A stretch of 64,000 bases of DNA from Alligator mississippiensis (taxonomy: Eukaryota; Chordata; Crocodylia; Alligatoridae): contig NC_081825.1 in NCBI RefSeq assembly GCF_030867095.1, forward strand, positions 47,296,501-47,360,500, read 5' to 3'. Positions 21,287-31,760 of this stretch are shown here, in pieces. The position numbers and the translations under genes were made by a program. Below the pieces are notes generated by a model. The model made no database searches and was not told the DNA's origin. It saw only the letters and a list, made by a program, of their open reading frames with translations. The stretch's first letter is position 1, and each line of letters opens with the position of its first letter.

Positions 21287-22340
21287 GATTTGTTCAAATC
21301 AACAAAAAGATTAGACTTTGATTTTTTCACTGGATAAAAATATGGGATCTTCCTTTTAACAGTTAATTTTATTATTATATAGGATTGCAACTTGAGTGTT
21401 TTACTATTAATCTTTCTAGAAGATTGTAGCGGATTGCAGTTGACTGTTAAGCAATTCCATGTCTATCAACTTAGTCTGAAAGCTTATAAATGTTTCAAAC
21501 CATTCTCAATTAAAAGTAGAATGTTTGCAAAAATGATAAGGAAAATATATTTTCCCTCTGCCTTGGACCATGGTAGAAATTTGTGCCAGTTTCAATTTTC
21601 TGGTTACTACTTTCTCTTAGCTTTTAATAAACTCCCATATCAAAGCTGAAAGTATTTGCACATCTTGTAGAATTCTTCAACACCAAATCTATCCCAGAGG
21701 TATTTCTGAATTAATTCTAATAGATTTTTTTGCTGGAGAAATCATTCTACATTTCAGCACATACCATCAAATGACAACACTTCATACAGATATTTTTAAT
21801 ATTCTTTCCAGGTATATCCCTGTCACTGCTCTGACTCCTTGCTCTACAACAGTTCCTGCTGGGGGAAAGGTGTTGCTATAGCTGCAGGCTAATGGTAACT
21901 GCCAAGCCTGATTTTATGCTATTTAGTTTGCATCTATGCAGATCCAAGAGAAACCTGTCTCTCTCCTTTCTCCATTGTTGGTGCTAATCATTTTTGCTCA
22001 TCACCACCAAAATGTATTTCTTTCTCTGATTGAGTTGAAATATGGAAATGCACTCTGCAAGTTCAGTAGTTCAGAGTCAAGCATTATGTCAGTGTTGACA
22101 TTCAGACTTGTCTGAATGGCTAAGGAAAAGAGAAGCTCAGTCACACAGTGAATCATAACCTAGTTCCCTGATTCCTAAAACAGTATGAACATTCAAAATG
22201 TAACATTTTAAAAGCTTTGACACTTAGATAAACCATTTTCACAATATGGAAATCACGTGGAAGATATGATAAAAAAGCAATGGGTGTTACTTCAGTGTTA
22301 TGAAATATTTTAGGGTCCTGCTCCCACTGTGACAAATCTG
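20646..22340. other. AT-rich non-coding sequence
   Basis: No gene recognised. It contains the TTTA microsatellite listed separately. Confidence 0.5.
21254..21285 (+). repeat. (TTTA)n microsatellite
   Basis: About eight near-perfect ATTT units. Confidence 0.95.
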
Positions 22341-22349
22341 TTAATTGTG

Positions 22350-22449
22350 ATGGGAGTTGGATACAACCCTTAAGTGGCAAGGCTTTATTGTTTCAGGGGC
22401 TGTGCAAAATGGCTATGCTTCGATTTGGTTTCGGATTCAGCCATTTTGG
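22350..22449 (+). repeat. 100-bp segment duplicated at 26670-26769 (source copy)
   Basis: Read base by base, 22350-22449 and 26670-26769 are identical. The offset is 4,320 bp, and the match stops abruptly at both ends. Here the segment comprises 45 bp of flank plus the first 55 bp of a hAT element that continues to 23171, so this is the ancestral location. Confidence 0.9.
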
Positions 22450-23171
22450 AGGGACAGTGATTCGTTTCAGTGTTTTAGATCACTGTTCCATTTAGATTCA
22501 GCTGAATCTGTTTCAGAGTTTCGATGCTGTTTCAGTGATTCGGCCATAGGCTATTATGGGGAATCACTTAAATGCCTATAACTGTCATTTCTTGCCTGAT
22601 TTGGATGAAAATTGCAAGGATGGTAGCCCCTTCTGAGGGCATGACACTTTCCAAGTTTCAAGAAGATATGTGCAGGAGTTTCTGTGAAATTGCACCTCAA
22701 ACTGTTCAAAGCAAAACTCAGATTACTTGCCAGCAGCAGCAGCCTGCTGTCATCCCCCACGCAGATCCAGGGGCCTGCACCCCATGGGAGGGCTGTGGGG
22801 CTGTGCCAGACTCCTCCTGGGGGATGCAGGCCCCTGGATCTGTGCGCAGGATGACAGCAGGCTGCCAAAGGGACCTCAGGGATTGAAAGGGGACCTCAGG
22901 GACAGATCGCAGACATGGGTCAGTTACAGATGTCAATATCAGAGCAGTCGTCCCCCCTCCTCTCTTCCCCCTCCATCTTCTTAGCTTCTGCTTTCCTGCA
23001 TGCCTGGCTCTGAAACTCCAAAACTGTTTGAAATGTCTTTGTGTTTGGTTTTGTTTAGTTTCAGAGATGTTTTGGAGCCTTCCGTTTCATTTCAGATTCT
23101 GTGTTTTGGGTGCCAAAATGGGTTGAAACAGCTCCAAAAAGAAATGGCTGGTGAAGTTTTGTACAACCCTA
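22395..23171. mobile_element. Non-autonomous hAT element, same family as 6070-7363
   Basis: The left end AGGGGCTGTGCAAAA and the reverse complement of the right end, TAGGGTTGTACAAAA, form terminal inverted repeats. CTTCGATTTGG near the left end and the GATTC(G/A)GCCATAG block are shared with the palindromic hAT at 6070. The interior contains two inverted CCCCCACGCAGATCCAGG-like blocks at about 22756 and 22845. No transposase is visible. The right end abuts the palindrome beginning at 23172, and an 8-bp target duplication is not evident, perhaps because the neighbouring insertion disturbed it. Confidence 0.65.
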
Positions 23172-23775
23172 GTAGCTCTGTTGGTCTGAGGCAAAAAAAA
23201 AAGCAAAAATCTAGAACCCTTGGTTCCAAAATGACACCTTTTATTAGATCAACTGAGATATTGCAAAACAAATATCTTTTTCTGCAAGCTTTAAGGTTCA
23301 CGCGCCCTTCATCAGGCTCAAGGAAATTTCAAGATGGTAAAAAGTCCCCATACATAGGAAATAAACTTCATTTTTGCACAGAGGAAGCAGAAGCTGGAAA
23401 ACTGTCCCTCTGTGTCCATGAGAGTCTGTTTGTGAGCTTGCTCTTTGTTGTGTAGATAAAGCAGGATTTCTTCCCTGGTGGTGTCAGATGGCAGCAGGGA
23501 GGTGTAGAAATCTTTTTGTTGTTTAGCAATGACATTTATAATTCAAAATCTCATGGACCCAGAGGTACAGTTTTCCAGCTTCTGCTTCCTCTGTGCAAAA
23601 AATGAAGTTTATTTCTGACATATGGGGACTTTTTACCATCTTGAATTTTCCCTGAGCCTGATGAAGGGTGCATGAACCTCAAAGCTTGCAGAAAAAGATG
23701 GTTTTTTTTGCAATTCCTCAGTTAGTCTAATAAAAGGTGTCACTTTGGAACCAAGAGTTCTAGAGTTTTGCAAGG
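23172..23775. mobile_element. Long palindromic (foldback) element
   Basis: The left arm (about 23207-23405) and right arm (about 23567-23768) are reverse complements with few mismatches. Shared blocks include GACACCTTTTATTAGA, TGCAAGCTTTAAGGTTCA, CATCAGGCTCA and the TGCACAGAGGAAGCAGAAGC block. A spacer of about 160 bp separates them. The extra GTAGCTCTGTTGGTCTGAG head occurs only on the left, exactly as in the smaller relative at 1157-1402. No coding frame is present. Confidence 0.75.
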
Positions 23776-24039
23776 CATTATTCTAAGTCTTATGCTAGCA
23801 TGTGGATGAAACTTGGGTGAAGAGTTAAAAATGTGATCCTCTACTTCATGCTGAATATAAATAATAAGTGGGATATACCAAGTCTGGGTTTTTTGTGGTA
23901 ACAACCTGATGGTCCTTAAAAGTTATTGATATTTTTTCAATTCTTAAACTTCTGTAGGGTTCTCTTAATCTCTTCCTGCACAAATTCCTCTGTACTACAA
24001 CAAGGCTTAACCAACTCAATCCTTTCTCTTTCTTCCTGC
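23776..24039. other. Non-coding sequence
   Basis: Nothing recognised. Confidence 0.5.
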
Positions 24040-24300
24040 TGACTAGGTGCATGTCATTACTGCTAAAAAAGCTGTGTCTTTTACCTCAGGATCACTAATG
24101 TGTATCGGTTATCCTGAGGTACAAAGGAGAGTAGAGAAAAGGCACTTCAGTTTCACTGTGAGGTAGTGTTGCTGAGGTCAGCGCTATACACCCACCTGGG
24201 GTTGAACTCAGCAAGTTTATCTTACAGTAAACTAAAATGCCTTGTATTCACTGTTTTTTTTTTACCTCAGGATAAGTGATGTGCATTTGTTCCCTGGAAG
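24040..24300. repeat. Imperfect inverted/direct repeats around TTACCTCAGGAT
   Basis: TTTACCTCAGGAT at about 24080 is mirrored by ATCCTGAGGTA at about 24111-24121. TTTACCTCAGGATAAG occurs again at about 24262. This suggests a degraded terminal-inverted-repeat element, but its ends cannot be fixed. Confidence 0.4.
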
Positions 24301-24734
24301 AAAGAGCAACAAAACTCACAGACAGCACTTTTTCAGCAATGAAAACAACTCTCGAGAAGTGAAATGGGTTTGCTCTGAGAAGCTATTTGCATCTTTGCAT
24401 GAAGGCTTCCTGATTGTAATAATGTTGCCTCTCAAGACCCAGACATTGGCTATAGGTTAACTAAAATTTGCTACACATCCAGGAATATTTCAAATCCTAG
24501 TTTATGTGTTTAAATAGCTTATTATTTTCAGTAAATAGTTCTTGTTGCAAAAGTTGTTGAATTAATTTTTTAGCAGGTACGCCATAACATGAAGGATCCC
24601 AGACCCATCACATGTCAAAATAAATAAGGATATTGGAGAGATTAAGATTTTAATTAATATTTTTGATAGTCCCTCTTTCTCCTCACTTATATCCCCTTAT
24701 ATAGGTATAATTTTATTTTTTAATTAAGAATAGA

Positions 24735-25010
24735 TGTAGTTGCTCATTTCCTGGGAGGTGCAGGTCCCCTGGCCACATGCTCATGGACCGGCACAGTTGC
24801 TGGTCCTAGCAGTCTTAACTGGGGTCCTGGGAGCTATGGAAACAGCAACCATGTCACTCCTGCAGCTCAGAGCTTGGCCGGCAGCTGCACTGTGGCTCTG
24901 GCTGGCCAGGCTCCGGTTTTGGGTGGCACACACTGTCCCTCACATGCACCTCCCTGCTTTTTTTCTGCACGGGGTTTTGACCCATGGATTTATTTTTTTG
25001 ACCATTGGGC
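24735..25010. mobile_element. TIR MITE, 'GGGCACATCC' family, copy 2 (partial)
   Basis: It shares the GC-rich core of the family: GTGGCTCTGGCTGGCC, CTCCGGTTTTGGGTGGC, ACACACTG and CACCTCCCTGCTTTTTT. The terminal repeats seen in copies at 11880 and 32111 are not clear here. The 173-codon frame at 24740-25261 runs from this repeat into the neighbouring CR1 and is not a gene. Confidence 0.5.
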
Positions 25011-25229
25011 AGCACCCCACCCAGCCATGTGCCCTCCCAGAGCTACTTGGGCTGGTCTCTGTGAAAACCCTGGACCCACACTGTTTTGGCCTCGTCCTTC
25101 CTCAGATTTCCATGGAAACTGGCCGCAGTGACATAGGCAGGGGCTGCTGGAAAATGGAGTCTGGCCACTGGCCTGATCCACCATTTTGCTTACCCCTGCT
25201 CTATCAGGTCCATTTCCTTCCCCCACAGT

Positions 25230-25610
25230 CACAGAGCCTTATCAGAAATAAATCAAGTTAGTCAGGCATGATTTGCTCTCGGTCCATGGTGGCTATTCCT
25301 AAACATCTTGTTCTCCTCCATGTATTTTGAAATGGATTTCTTGAGGACCGGCTTCATGATTTTTGCAGGTATTAAGGTCAGGCTGACTTGTCCGAAATTC
25401 CCTGGATCCTCCTTCTTTCTTTCTTAAAGATGGACACTTTATTTATTATATTCCAATCATCTGGGACCTCACCTGACCTCCACAATTTCCCAAAGAAGAT
25501 ATTCAATGCCTCTGGAATTATCACAGCTTATTCTTATAGTGTCCTATGGTGTAGTCCATCTGGCCTTCCTGACCATAAAGACATCTACCTACTCTAAGTA
25601 ATCCCTACTT
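25230..25610 (-). mobile_element. CR1 LINE fragment, minus strand (start of RT)
   Basis: The + strand reads as the complement of the CR1 ORF2 region between the linker and early RT. Blocks are AATCAAGTTAGTCAGGCATGA, TGGATTTCTTGA, AAGGTCAGGCTGACTTGTC, CCTGGATCCTCCTTCTT, AGATGGACACTTTATTT and TCATCTGGGACCTC. The same ordered blocks occur at 55675-55945 in the long minus-strand copy F. It is truncated at both ends. Confidence 0.8.
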
Positions 25611-26559
25611 ATGATGAACTCTCATAAAATAAAAATTAATGTCACATAGTAACACTATAGAGTCTTATTTTAACTTCAAAGAGAGCAAAATCATTAATTA
25701 GCCATCTCCTACATTTTATCACACACCTGTGCTTAACAGAAAACTAAAACACCCTTTCTAAATATTTTCCATCAATGGTACTAAAAATAATTGTAGATAA
25801 GGATATAGTTTGAGGGTTGAGAGCAAATTTACTCCTGATTTATTCATCATGCATTTAGAACAGCATTTGGCAATGATTATTTGAGCAATATTTTTAGGTA
25901 ATATATTTCTTTCTCAAAATTTATTTTTCGTAGCAAAGAATTATTATTAACATGAATCATCGATGTCAAAGATCCTGTTTCCTTTTTTTGGTACATGTTC
26001 GATGCATCATTTTAATGCTAACACTTTATTTCACTAATGTACCTTTAAAAATTTAGGTTAAAATATAGCTCTGAAGAAGTCAATGTCAAAGTCCATTTAG
26101 GGCTGCATTTTATATTGCTGTGTTAAGATTTATTAGATATACTTACCAGTACTCTCTAGAGATGCTGCTATTTAATTCTCAAAAAGGTCTATCTTTTATG
26201 TACCACATGCTGGGTAACAACATGAAGGACTTCATGCCTATAAAATTAAAGTGGATTTTTATAGAACTATTTACAGACCTGTTTATATACCTAAGGGACC
26301 TTAAGCCTCATTATGATTCCTTAGGACATTTGAGAGCATCCTCCTGCATGTACCGTCGATGTACCAAGTCCAATTGGCAAAAATGTGTGGGACATCATTC
26401 TCAGTAGTGACTACTCAACTCTGACACTCTCTCCCTTTTGAGACCTACCAAAGCCCAGGGCTGAACATCTTTCAGAAGCACTGTAAGCCCTTCTGATTTG
26501 AACAGGCATTTAGCAATCAAAACCTAGGCTGTGATATTGGAGGGGAAGGGGGCAGTGTT
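25611..26559. other. AT-rich non-coding sequence
   Basis: No gene or repeat recognised. Confidence 0.5.
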
Positions 26560-26800
26560 TTATATTCTACTTGCCTTTTACGTTCTGTTCTTTTGTTCAT
26601 TCATTTTCTCTTGTTTTATAAGCTATTCTGTACTCTTACTGTAAGCTGCCCTGGTCTTGTGATAGATATATGGGAGTTGGATACAACCCTTAAGTGGCAA
26701 GGCTTTATTGTTTCAGGGGCTGTGCAAAATGGCTATGCTTCGATTTGGTTTCGGATTCAGCCATTTTGGGTGACCTATAAATCAGTAAATAAATGCTGCA
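26560..26800 (+). repeat. Old SINE/LINE 3' tail split by the 100-bp copy
   Basis: GTAAGCTGCCCTGGTCTTGTG at 26641-26661 and GGTGACCTATAAATCAGTAAATAAATG from 26769 are the two halves of the tail common to many reptile retroposons (AAGC(T/C)GCCCTG ... GGGCGGTATATAAATAAA). The 100-bp duplicated segment sits exactly between them. The source family is uncertain. Confidence 0.5.
26670..26769 (+). repeat. 100-bp exact copy of 22350-22449
   Basis: It is identical to 22350-22449 over all 100 positions and in the same orientation. It contains 45 bp of unrelated flank plus the truncated left end of a hAT element, so it did not arrive as a transposon. No target duplication is visible at its edges. Confidence 0.9.
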
Positions 26801-27125
26801 ATTTTAGTATAGAATTTTCTTGTGCTTCCCTTTGAGTTCCATGGAAGTTGCTACATTTATCTACTTTAGTTTGCTTCTCAGATCACGTTTTCAAAGGTTC
26901 CATTTCAAAGGAATGATTGCTACCTGAATATTATAGAAGACAGCTTAATCAATTTAAGAGGTAACACTTAAATGCATGCAACACAATAAATGTTTTTTGA
27001 GGAGTATGTGGGTCATATAGTAGACAACAAAAGAGGATGATAATTTCAATTCTAGGTAAAATATTTGCAGTCTTAAACCCACCATCTAAAGAAGTCTCTC
27101 GGATATAATTTCTGAAAGGTAACTA

Positions 27126-27428
27126 TTAAATTAAGCTACCTGAAACCTGAAAAACATTTGTGATAAATACTTTTGCAATGAAAACTAATTTAAATACATA
27201 ATATTTAGTTATCCTTTCACCAAATACTTTAATGGGATCAAAGCTTCTTATTGTCAAAAAGGCTACATAAAGCTGTCCATGTTTAAACATGTGCTTAGGA
27301 ATATAAATACATATTTTGCCAAAAGTCTGACCTTGTGGCTTGTTTATAGTTATAGAATAAGTGGGCCCTTGTACACATAAGGGAATTGCCTCTTTAAGTG
27401 GTTTAATTGCCCTTTTAAACAATTTCAT
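27126..27428 (-). pseudogene. Helitron PIF1-like helicase, C-terminal fragment
   Basis: PIF1-family helicases in Helitron RepHel proteins unwind the donor strand during rolling-circle transposition. The frame reads ITINKPQGQTFGKICIYI, then HGQLYVAFLTIRSFDPIKV. This matches the family motif V/VI region (TINKAQGQTFD+VGIYL ... HGQLYVALSRVRS). The Ser-Arg of motif VI (SRVRS) is replaced by LTIRS, removing the arginine finger. Only the last 100 or so residues remain, of a protein that normally exceeds 1,000. Rep and the helicase P-loop are absent. It is an inactive fossil of a once autonomous element. Confidence 0.8.
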
Positions 27429-28445
27429 TGCATAACAGTGTACAGCATGTTACAATTACATTTCATAACAGTGTACATGTTCGGCAGTGTATTTCAATTT
27501 AAATGATGCCCATGTATTTTAGTTTGCTGTGTAACAAATTATAACAATATTTCTCATGTGTACAAGGTCCCTACCCAGAGAAGGTGGTGGGGACAGTGCA
27601 CACAGCACTGGAAGCCAAGGAATACTTGGGAAAGCTCAGGCTTGGCGGGCTTTCAGTACCCCATGCACCATCCCCAGCACCTTCTCTGGCTGCCAGCACA
27701 CCCAGCCACCCTCCTGCTGCCTTCCCAGGGCAGCCAGCCCATTCCTGGGTGGTCCCAGGCAGTGGGAAAGTGGCAGAGATGGTACAAGGAGTGCTGGAAG
27801 CCCACCAAACCCAAGCTTCCCTGAGCACGCCCAGGTTTTCAGTGCCCCATGCACTATTGGATCCAGTGGGTGCTGCCTGAAAGCTGGTGCAGCTAACATC
27901 CCACCTGGGGGGTTCTGAGGGGCACCAACACTGCAGAGGGAAGCACTGGGCCCCCCTACCACATGACCTGGGAGCAGCTCACATGGGCAGGTTCCTCCAA
28001 GGGAAAAAAAAAGTAGCAAGGGGCCTGATCTTTTCTTTCCCTCCTGCCCCCCTCCCAGAGCCTGCCTACATCTCCCATGCCTGGGGAACAAGCTGCTGCT
28101 GAGTCACACAGCCCCTAATCTTGAAGGGACCCTGGTGCTTCCCTCCATAGAAGCAGTGCTCCCCAGGCAGCACCCACCCACTGGCACTGTGCCTGGGCAG
28201 TCCTAGAGGGCACAACCACTCCAGAGGGAAGCACCGGGGCTCCCCACAGCTCAGGGCCTGTTGGAAGCTCACCCCCAGCCACAGGAGAGGTGGGCAGGCT
28301 CCAGGACAAAAAAATGGATCAGGCCTCTCACCATTTTCCTCCTACCCCCCTTCCTTCGGAAGAGCATGCCTGCTCCACAGTGGGAGGCCCCAGTGTTTCA
28401 TTCAAGCTCTCACTTGCCTGCATCTCTGTTTGAAATCCCTCAGGA

Positions 28446-28576
28446 TTTATAATAATATCACGCTTATTCTGTCTGTACGGAGCACTCTGATTGTTTCAGT
28501 AAAAAGTGTAATTGGCTGCCAAGACAGCCAATCAGAGTGCTCCAGACAGACACAATAAACATATTATTATTATAGA
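28446..28576. repeat. Head-to-head inverted Helitron 5' ends
   Basis: The + strand from 28446 (TTTATAATAATATCACGC ... CTGTCTGTACGGAGCACTC) and the minus strand from 28576 (TCTATAATAATAATATG ... GTCTGTCTGGAGCACTC) are the same sequence. The arms are about 60 bp around a short spacer, and both share GGAGCACTCTGATTG. Confidence 0.75.
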
Positions 28577-28649
28577 TTCTGACCATATAAGTGAAAAACA
28601 TGATCATCATTACGTGTCCAGTTTCTAAGCAATAAGATACAATTTAAGT

Positions 28650-28760
28650 TAAGCTTGTCCAACTGATGGTCCACAAGTTGCATGCAGCCCCTGACATATT
28701 AATTTGCAGTCACTGGACTCCCAATCTAGACACAACTTCCTCCACTGCTTTCCTACTACT
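28650..28760 (+). mobile_element. hAT-type element, left end only
   Basis: AGCTTGTCCAACTGATGGTCC followed by GCATGCAGCCCCTGAC resembles the widespread hAT end TGTCCAACCTGTGGCCC...GCATGCGGCCC. The right end is not identified, and the sequence up to the CR1 at 29085 may belong to it. Confidence 0.4.
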
Positions 28761-29084
28761 GCTGACTGGGCTCCACCTTCCTCTTCCAGCTACAACTCCT
28801 TGTCCCTGGCCCAGATCCTGGTCCTGGTACCATGGGCTGAAGAGATTTGGCAGGGACCAGACCAGGGATCCCCATGCAACATTGGCACACAAGTGCAGCA
28901 TAGCAGGGGTCACCCATAGCAAGGCACAGGCATGGAGACACAGTGTGCAACTCATGAACATGAACCTGAATCATGGGGGACTTACCAGTTTTCATGGGTT
29001 GATTGTGGTGTAAAAGTCTAATTCCATGGTCATTCCAGTGATGGAGAGGCCTCAGGGACAAGGAGGGACAAGGGGGAAGCCACC

Positions 29085-29873
29085 ATAGGAACTGGTGAAT
29101 AGGATGCAGTTCAACAAAGACAAGTGCAAAGTGCTGCACCTGGGTAAAAAAACACCAACACACAGGCTGTGGAGGGTGACCTTCTCAGCAGCACAGCAAT
29201 GGAAAGGGATCTTGGAGTCATAGCTGACTCCAAGATGAACATGAGTTGTCAATGTGAGGAAGTGATCAACAAGGCTAACCACACTTCATCATGCATCAGC
29301 AGATGCATGATGAACAGATCCAGGAAGGTGATGCTTCCCCTCTATGCAGCACTGATCAGGCTGCAGCTGGAGTACTGTGTCCAGTTTTGGGCACCGCACT
29401 TCAAGAGGGATGCAGAGAATCTTGAGAGGGTTCAGAGGAAGGCCACTTGTGTGGTCAGAGGGCTGCAGGCAAGGCCCTACGTGAAGAGACTGAGGGACCT
29501 AGATCTCTTCAGCATTTGAAAGAGAAGGCTGAGAGATGATTTTGTGGCTACCTATAAATTCATCGGGGAGAGCAGCAGGGAATAGGAGATGCTCTATTTA
29601 CTAAGGCATCCCCTGGAGTAACTAGGAACAATAGCCACATATTGATAGGTTGAACATTAGAAAGAACTTTTTCACAGTACGGGTTGCCATAATCTGGAAT
29701 GGGCTTCCAAGGGAGGTGGTGCTCTTCCCTACCTTGGGGGTCTTCAAAAGGAGACTGGACAAGCACCTAGCTGGGGTCCTCTGACCCCAGCACTCTTCCC
29801 TGCCCAGAGCAGGGGGTCAGACTCAATGACCTACTGAGGTCCCTTCTGACCCTAACATCTATGAACCATCTTG
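29085..29873 (+). mobile_element. CR1 LINE 3' half, copy C
   Basis: The 5'-truncated copy starts at MQFNKDKCKVLHLG-like coding sequence. It continues through the ORF2 C-terminus, with KANHTSSCISRCMMNRSRK, LQLEYCVQFWAPHFKRD and ENLERVQRKATCVVRGL. The 3' end carries AGCAGGGGGTCAGACTCAATGACC and GAGGTCCCTTCTGACCCT. One frame stays open for 116 codons (29169-29519), so it is among the younger CR1 copies here. The RT catalytic core lies upstream of the truncation and is absent. Confidence 0.9.
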
Positions 29874-30099
29874 ATTACTGGCTGCCCTTCATGCTGCCCC
29901 ACCCATCGGTGCTGCATGGGACCCCTTTGGGATGAGGACAGGTGGCAGCCACCACCTTGCTTGATGCCCTTCATGCGACCCCACCAGCCCCTCCTGCATT
30001 GAGGACTGCTGGCTCCCATTGATGAGCCAAGATTTTATTTTTGATTTTATTTTTGTTCATTTCATGGATAACTGCAGATTTCAAAACCATGAATTAAGC

Positions 30100-30285
30100 A
30101 GGTCCCCATCCAGGGTAACCTGCCACATGCCAGAGGGTGTGTGGCATAGGTGTTCCCCAGGGGACAACTGGCAGTGGCATAAGGTGTCCTCCTCCTTGTT
30201 GTCCCCAAGGAACCTAACATTCACGCTCATCTGGATGTAGCTATGAGGTCTTTTCCAACCTACTTTTGTATGGGCCTATGATATA
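30100..30285 (+). mobile_element. Partial TIR MITE end next to a CR1-like tail
   Basis: CACGCTCATCTGGATGTAGC at about 30220-30240 resembles the right end of the element at 32111-32597 (CACTCATCTGGACACAGTC). CTATGAGGTCTTTTCCAACC at 30241-30260 is CR1-tail-like. Both are short and degraded. Confidence 0.4.
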
Positions 30286-30289
30286 GGTA

Positions 30290-31434
30290 ATTGGTCAGCT
30301 ACTCCCTGAGTTCTCTAGTTTTGCTAACATCTAACTAATTTATTTCCTGTCCCCCCCCCCCCCTGCCATTTTTCATTAAAAAGGTTGACATTTTAATTTC
30401 AATTCACTCAAAAATGTGAATGCCAAATATGGCTTATGAAAGCAAACTAAAAGTCTGGAACAATAAGTTATAGTAAGCAATCAATGCAAAAACTATGAAA
30501 TAATCCAAGGCCTTTCCTTTCATGCTGACAGTAGCTTTTAACACTAAAACAAAAGGCCACCTATTCTGTTTGTTTTGGGTTTTTTTTTTAATTGCTAAGC
30601 AACAATATTGAGATGTGTAAAAATAATTAAAAGGTTCATCTAGGATAGTCTTCAAGATGTCATTGAAAATTAATCACATGGACAATTGTTTTTCAAAATT
30701 AATATTTAAAGTTTATTCATTTAATATTGTAAATATTTCCTTAGGGATATCTTTTGGGAAAATTTTCTTCAGTATTTATTCCATAGCTACATACTAATGA
30801 AGTTGGTAATTCCTCAAAAACACCTACTTGCTATTTGAAAGGCAAAAATATTCTAAATTTTAAAGGTGGTGCCACATGCTTGCTTGCCACAGTTACAAAT
30901 CATGGGAATGCTGTTATGTACTAAAGTTAGTATGCTTTAGGAGATAACCCTTGCCTGAAAAGGAACAACTTTGCAACACCAGGATGGTACTTAACACATA
31001 CTAAACTGCTTAAATGTGCATTAAAATTAAAATTATCAAAAAAATAGGGAGAGTTGTAAATGATAACAAAAAATAAAATATGATATTTTTCTTTTGTCTT
31101 CTTCCTTTTTTACAATTCAGCTAAAACTTCTTTGCAGTTCTGCACCCACGTCTTCTATCAAGCAGATATTATAGGACACAAACAGTACCATTTAAATGAC
31201 ACTTAAGGGTTATGTAGATTGGCCAGACGTCCATACAAGTGTGAAAGCCAACCCACCTGACATACTCCTTTAAAAAGAAGGAAAAAAATTATGAATGCCT
31301 GGACTGACAGGGCTGGTATGAGTGGTATGCTAATATGCACCGTGTAAAAAGCTCTCATTATAGGGTGTAAATTCCAGACCAAAATTAAGAAGTTCTGACT
31401 ATGCTATCAGGATATGAACCAGATTGAATTTTTC
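30290..31434. other. AT-rich non-coding sequence
   Basis: Nothing recognised apart from a C homopolymer of about 13 at 30351-30363. Confidence 0.5.
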
Positions 31435-31760
31435 AATTAAATGAGTGCTGTAAAGACAACAGAGAGGAGAATATAACAACTCATTGGGGATTGTAAAGGC
31501 TGTTTAGCCCTTCCAGGTTCATCCATTCTTAGTACTCCCGTCCCCTGTGGAAGGCATCTCATTTTTCTCATATGACCCCTGTGTTTTTGCCTCAGCAACT
31601 TTGCCTGACAGCTTGTTTCACACATTTATCATTCTCTGCATGAAAAAAGTGGTTCCTGACATCTATTTTGAATGTCATTTTTTTATTCCTTAAATAGTCT
31701 TTGTATTTCCCATAGCTCATCTTCTATCCTCAACTGAAAGTAATAACTTAGATTTTATCA
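31435..31760 (-). repeat. Old CR1/L3-like LINE tail, minus strand
   Basis: CTGCATGAAAAAAGTGGTTCC, TGACATCTATTTTGAATG, the GTATTTCCCATAGCTC stretch and TTCATCCATTCTTAGTACTC follow the order of reverse-complemented ancient CR1/L3 3' ends (TTCTCTG(T/C)GTAAAAAAGTT...CCTGACATC). It is strongly diverged. Confidence 0.5.

Larger units (their letters stand above)
27052..28576 (-). mobile_element. Degraded Helitron with helicase remnant
   Basis: On the minus strand the element begins TCTATAATAATAATATG at 28576, preceded by A. It contains GTGTCTGTCTGGAGC and ends after a PIF1-helicase remnant (27126-27428). A CTAG lies at 27052-27055, but it is followed on the minus strand by A rather than T, so the 3' end is tentative. 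A second 5' end in the opposite orientation lies at 28446. The middle (27570-28440) is GC-rich and carries repeated GCACTGGAAGCC / CCATGCACCAT-type blocks. It may be captured or inserted DNA. Confidence 0.55.

Noticed and set aside
24740-25261. 173-codon plus frame
   Set aside because: It joins a MITE core to the edge of a reverse CR1 fragment; no domain.
27556-28102. Frames of 71-151 codons on both strands
   Set aside because: GC-rich repeat interior; overlapping frames on both strands with low-complexity Pro/Gly/Ala content.
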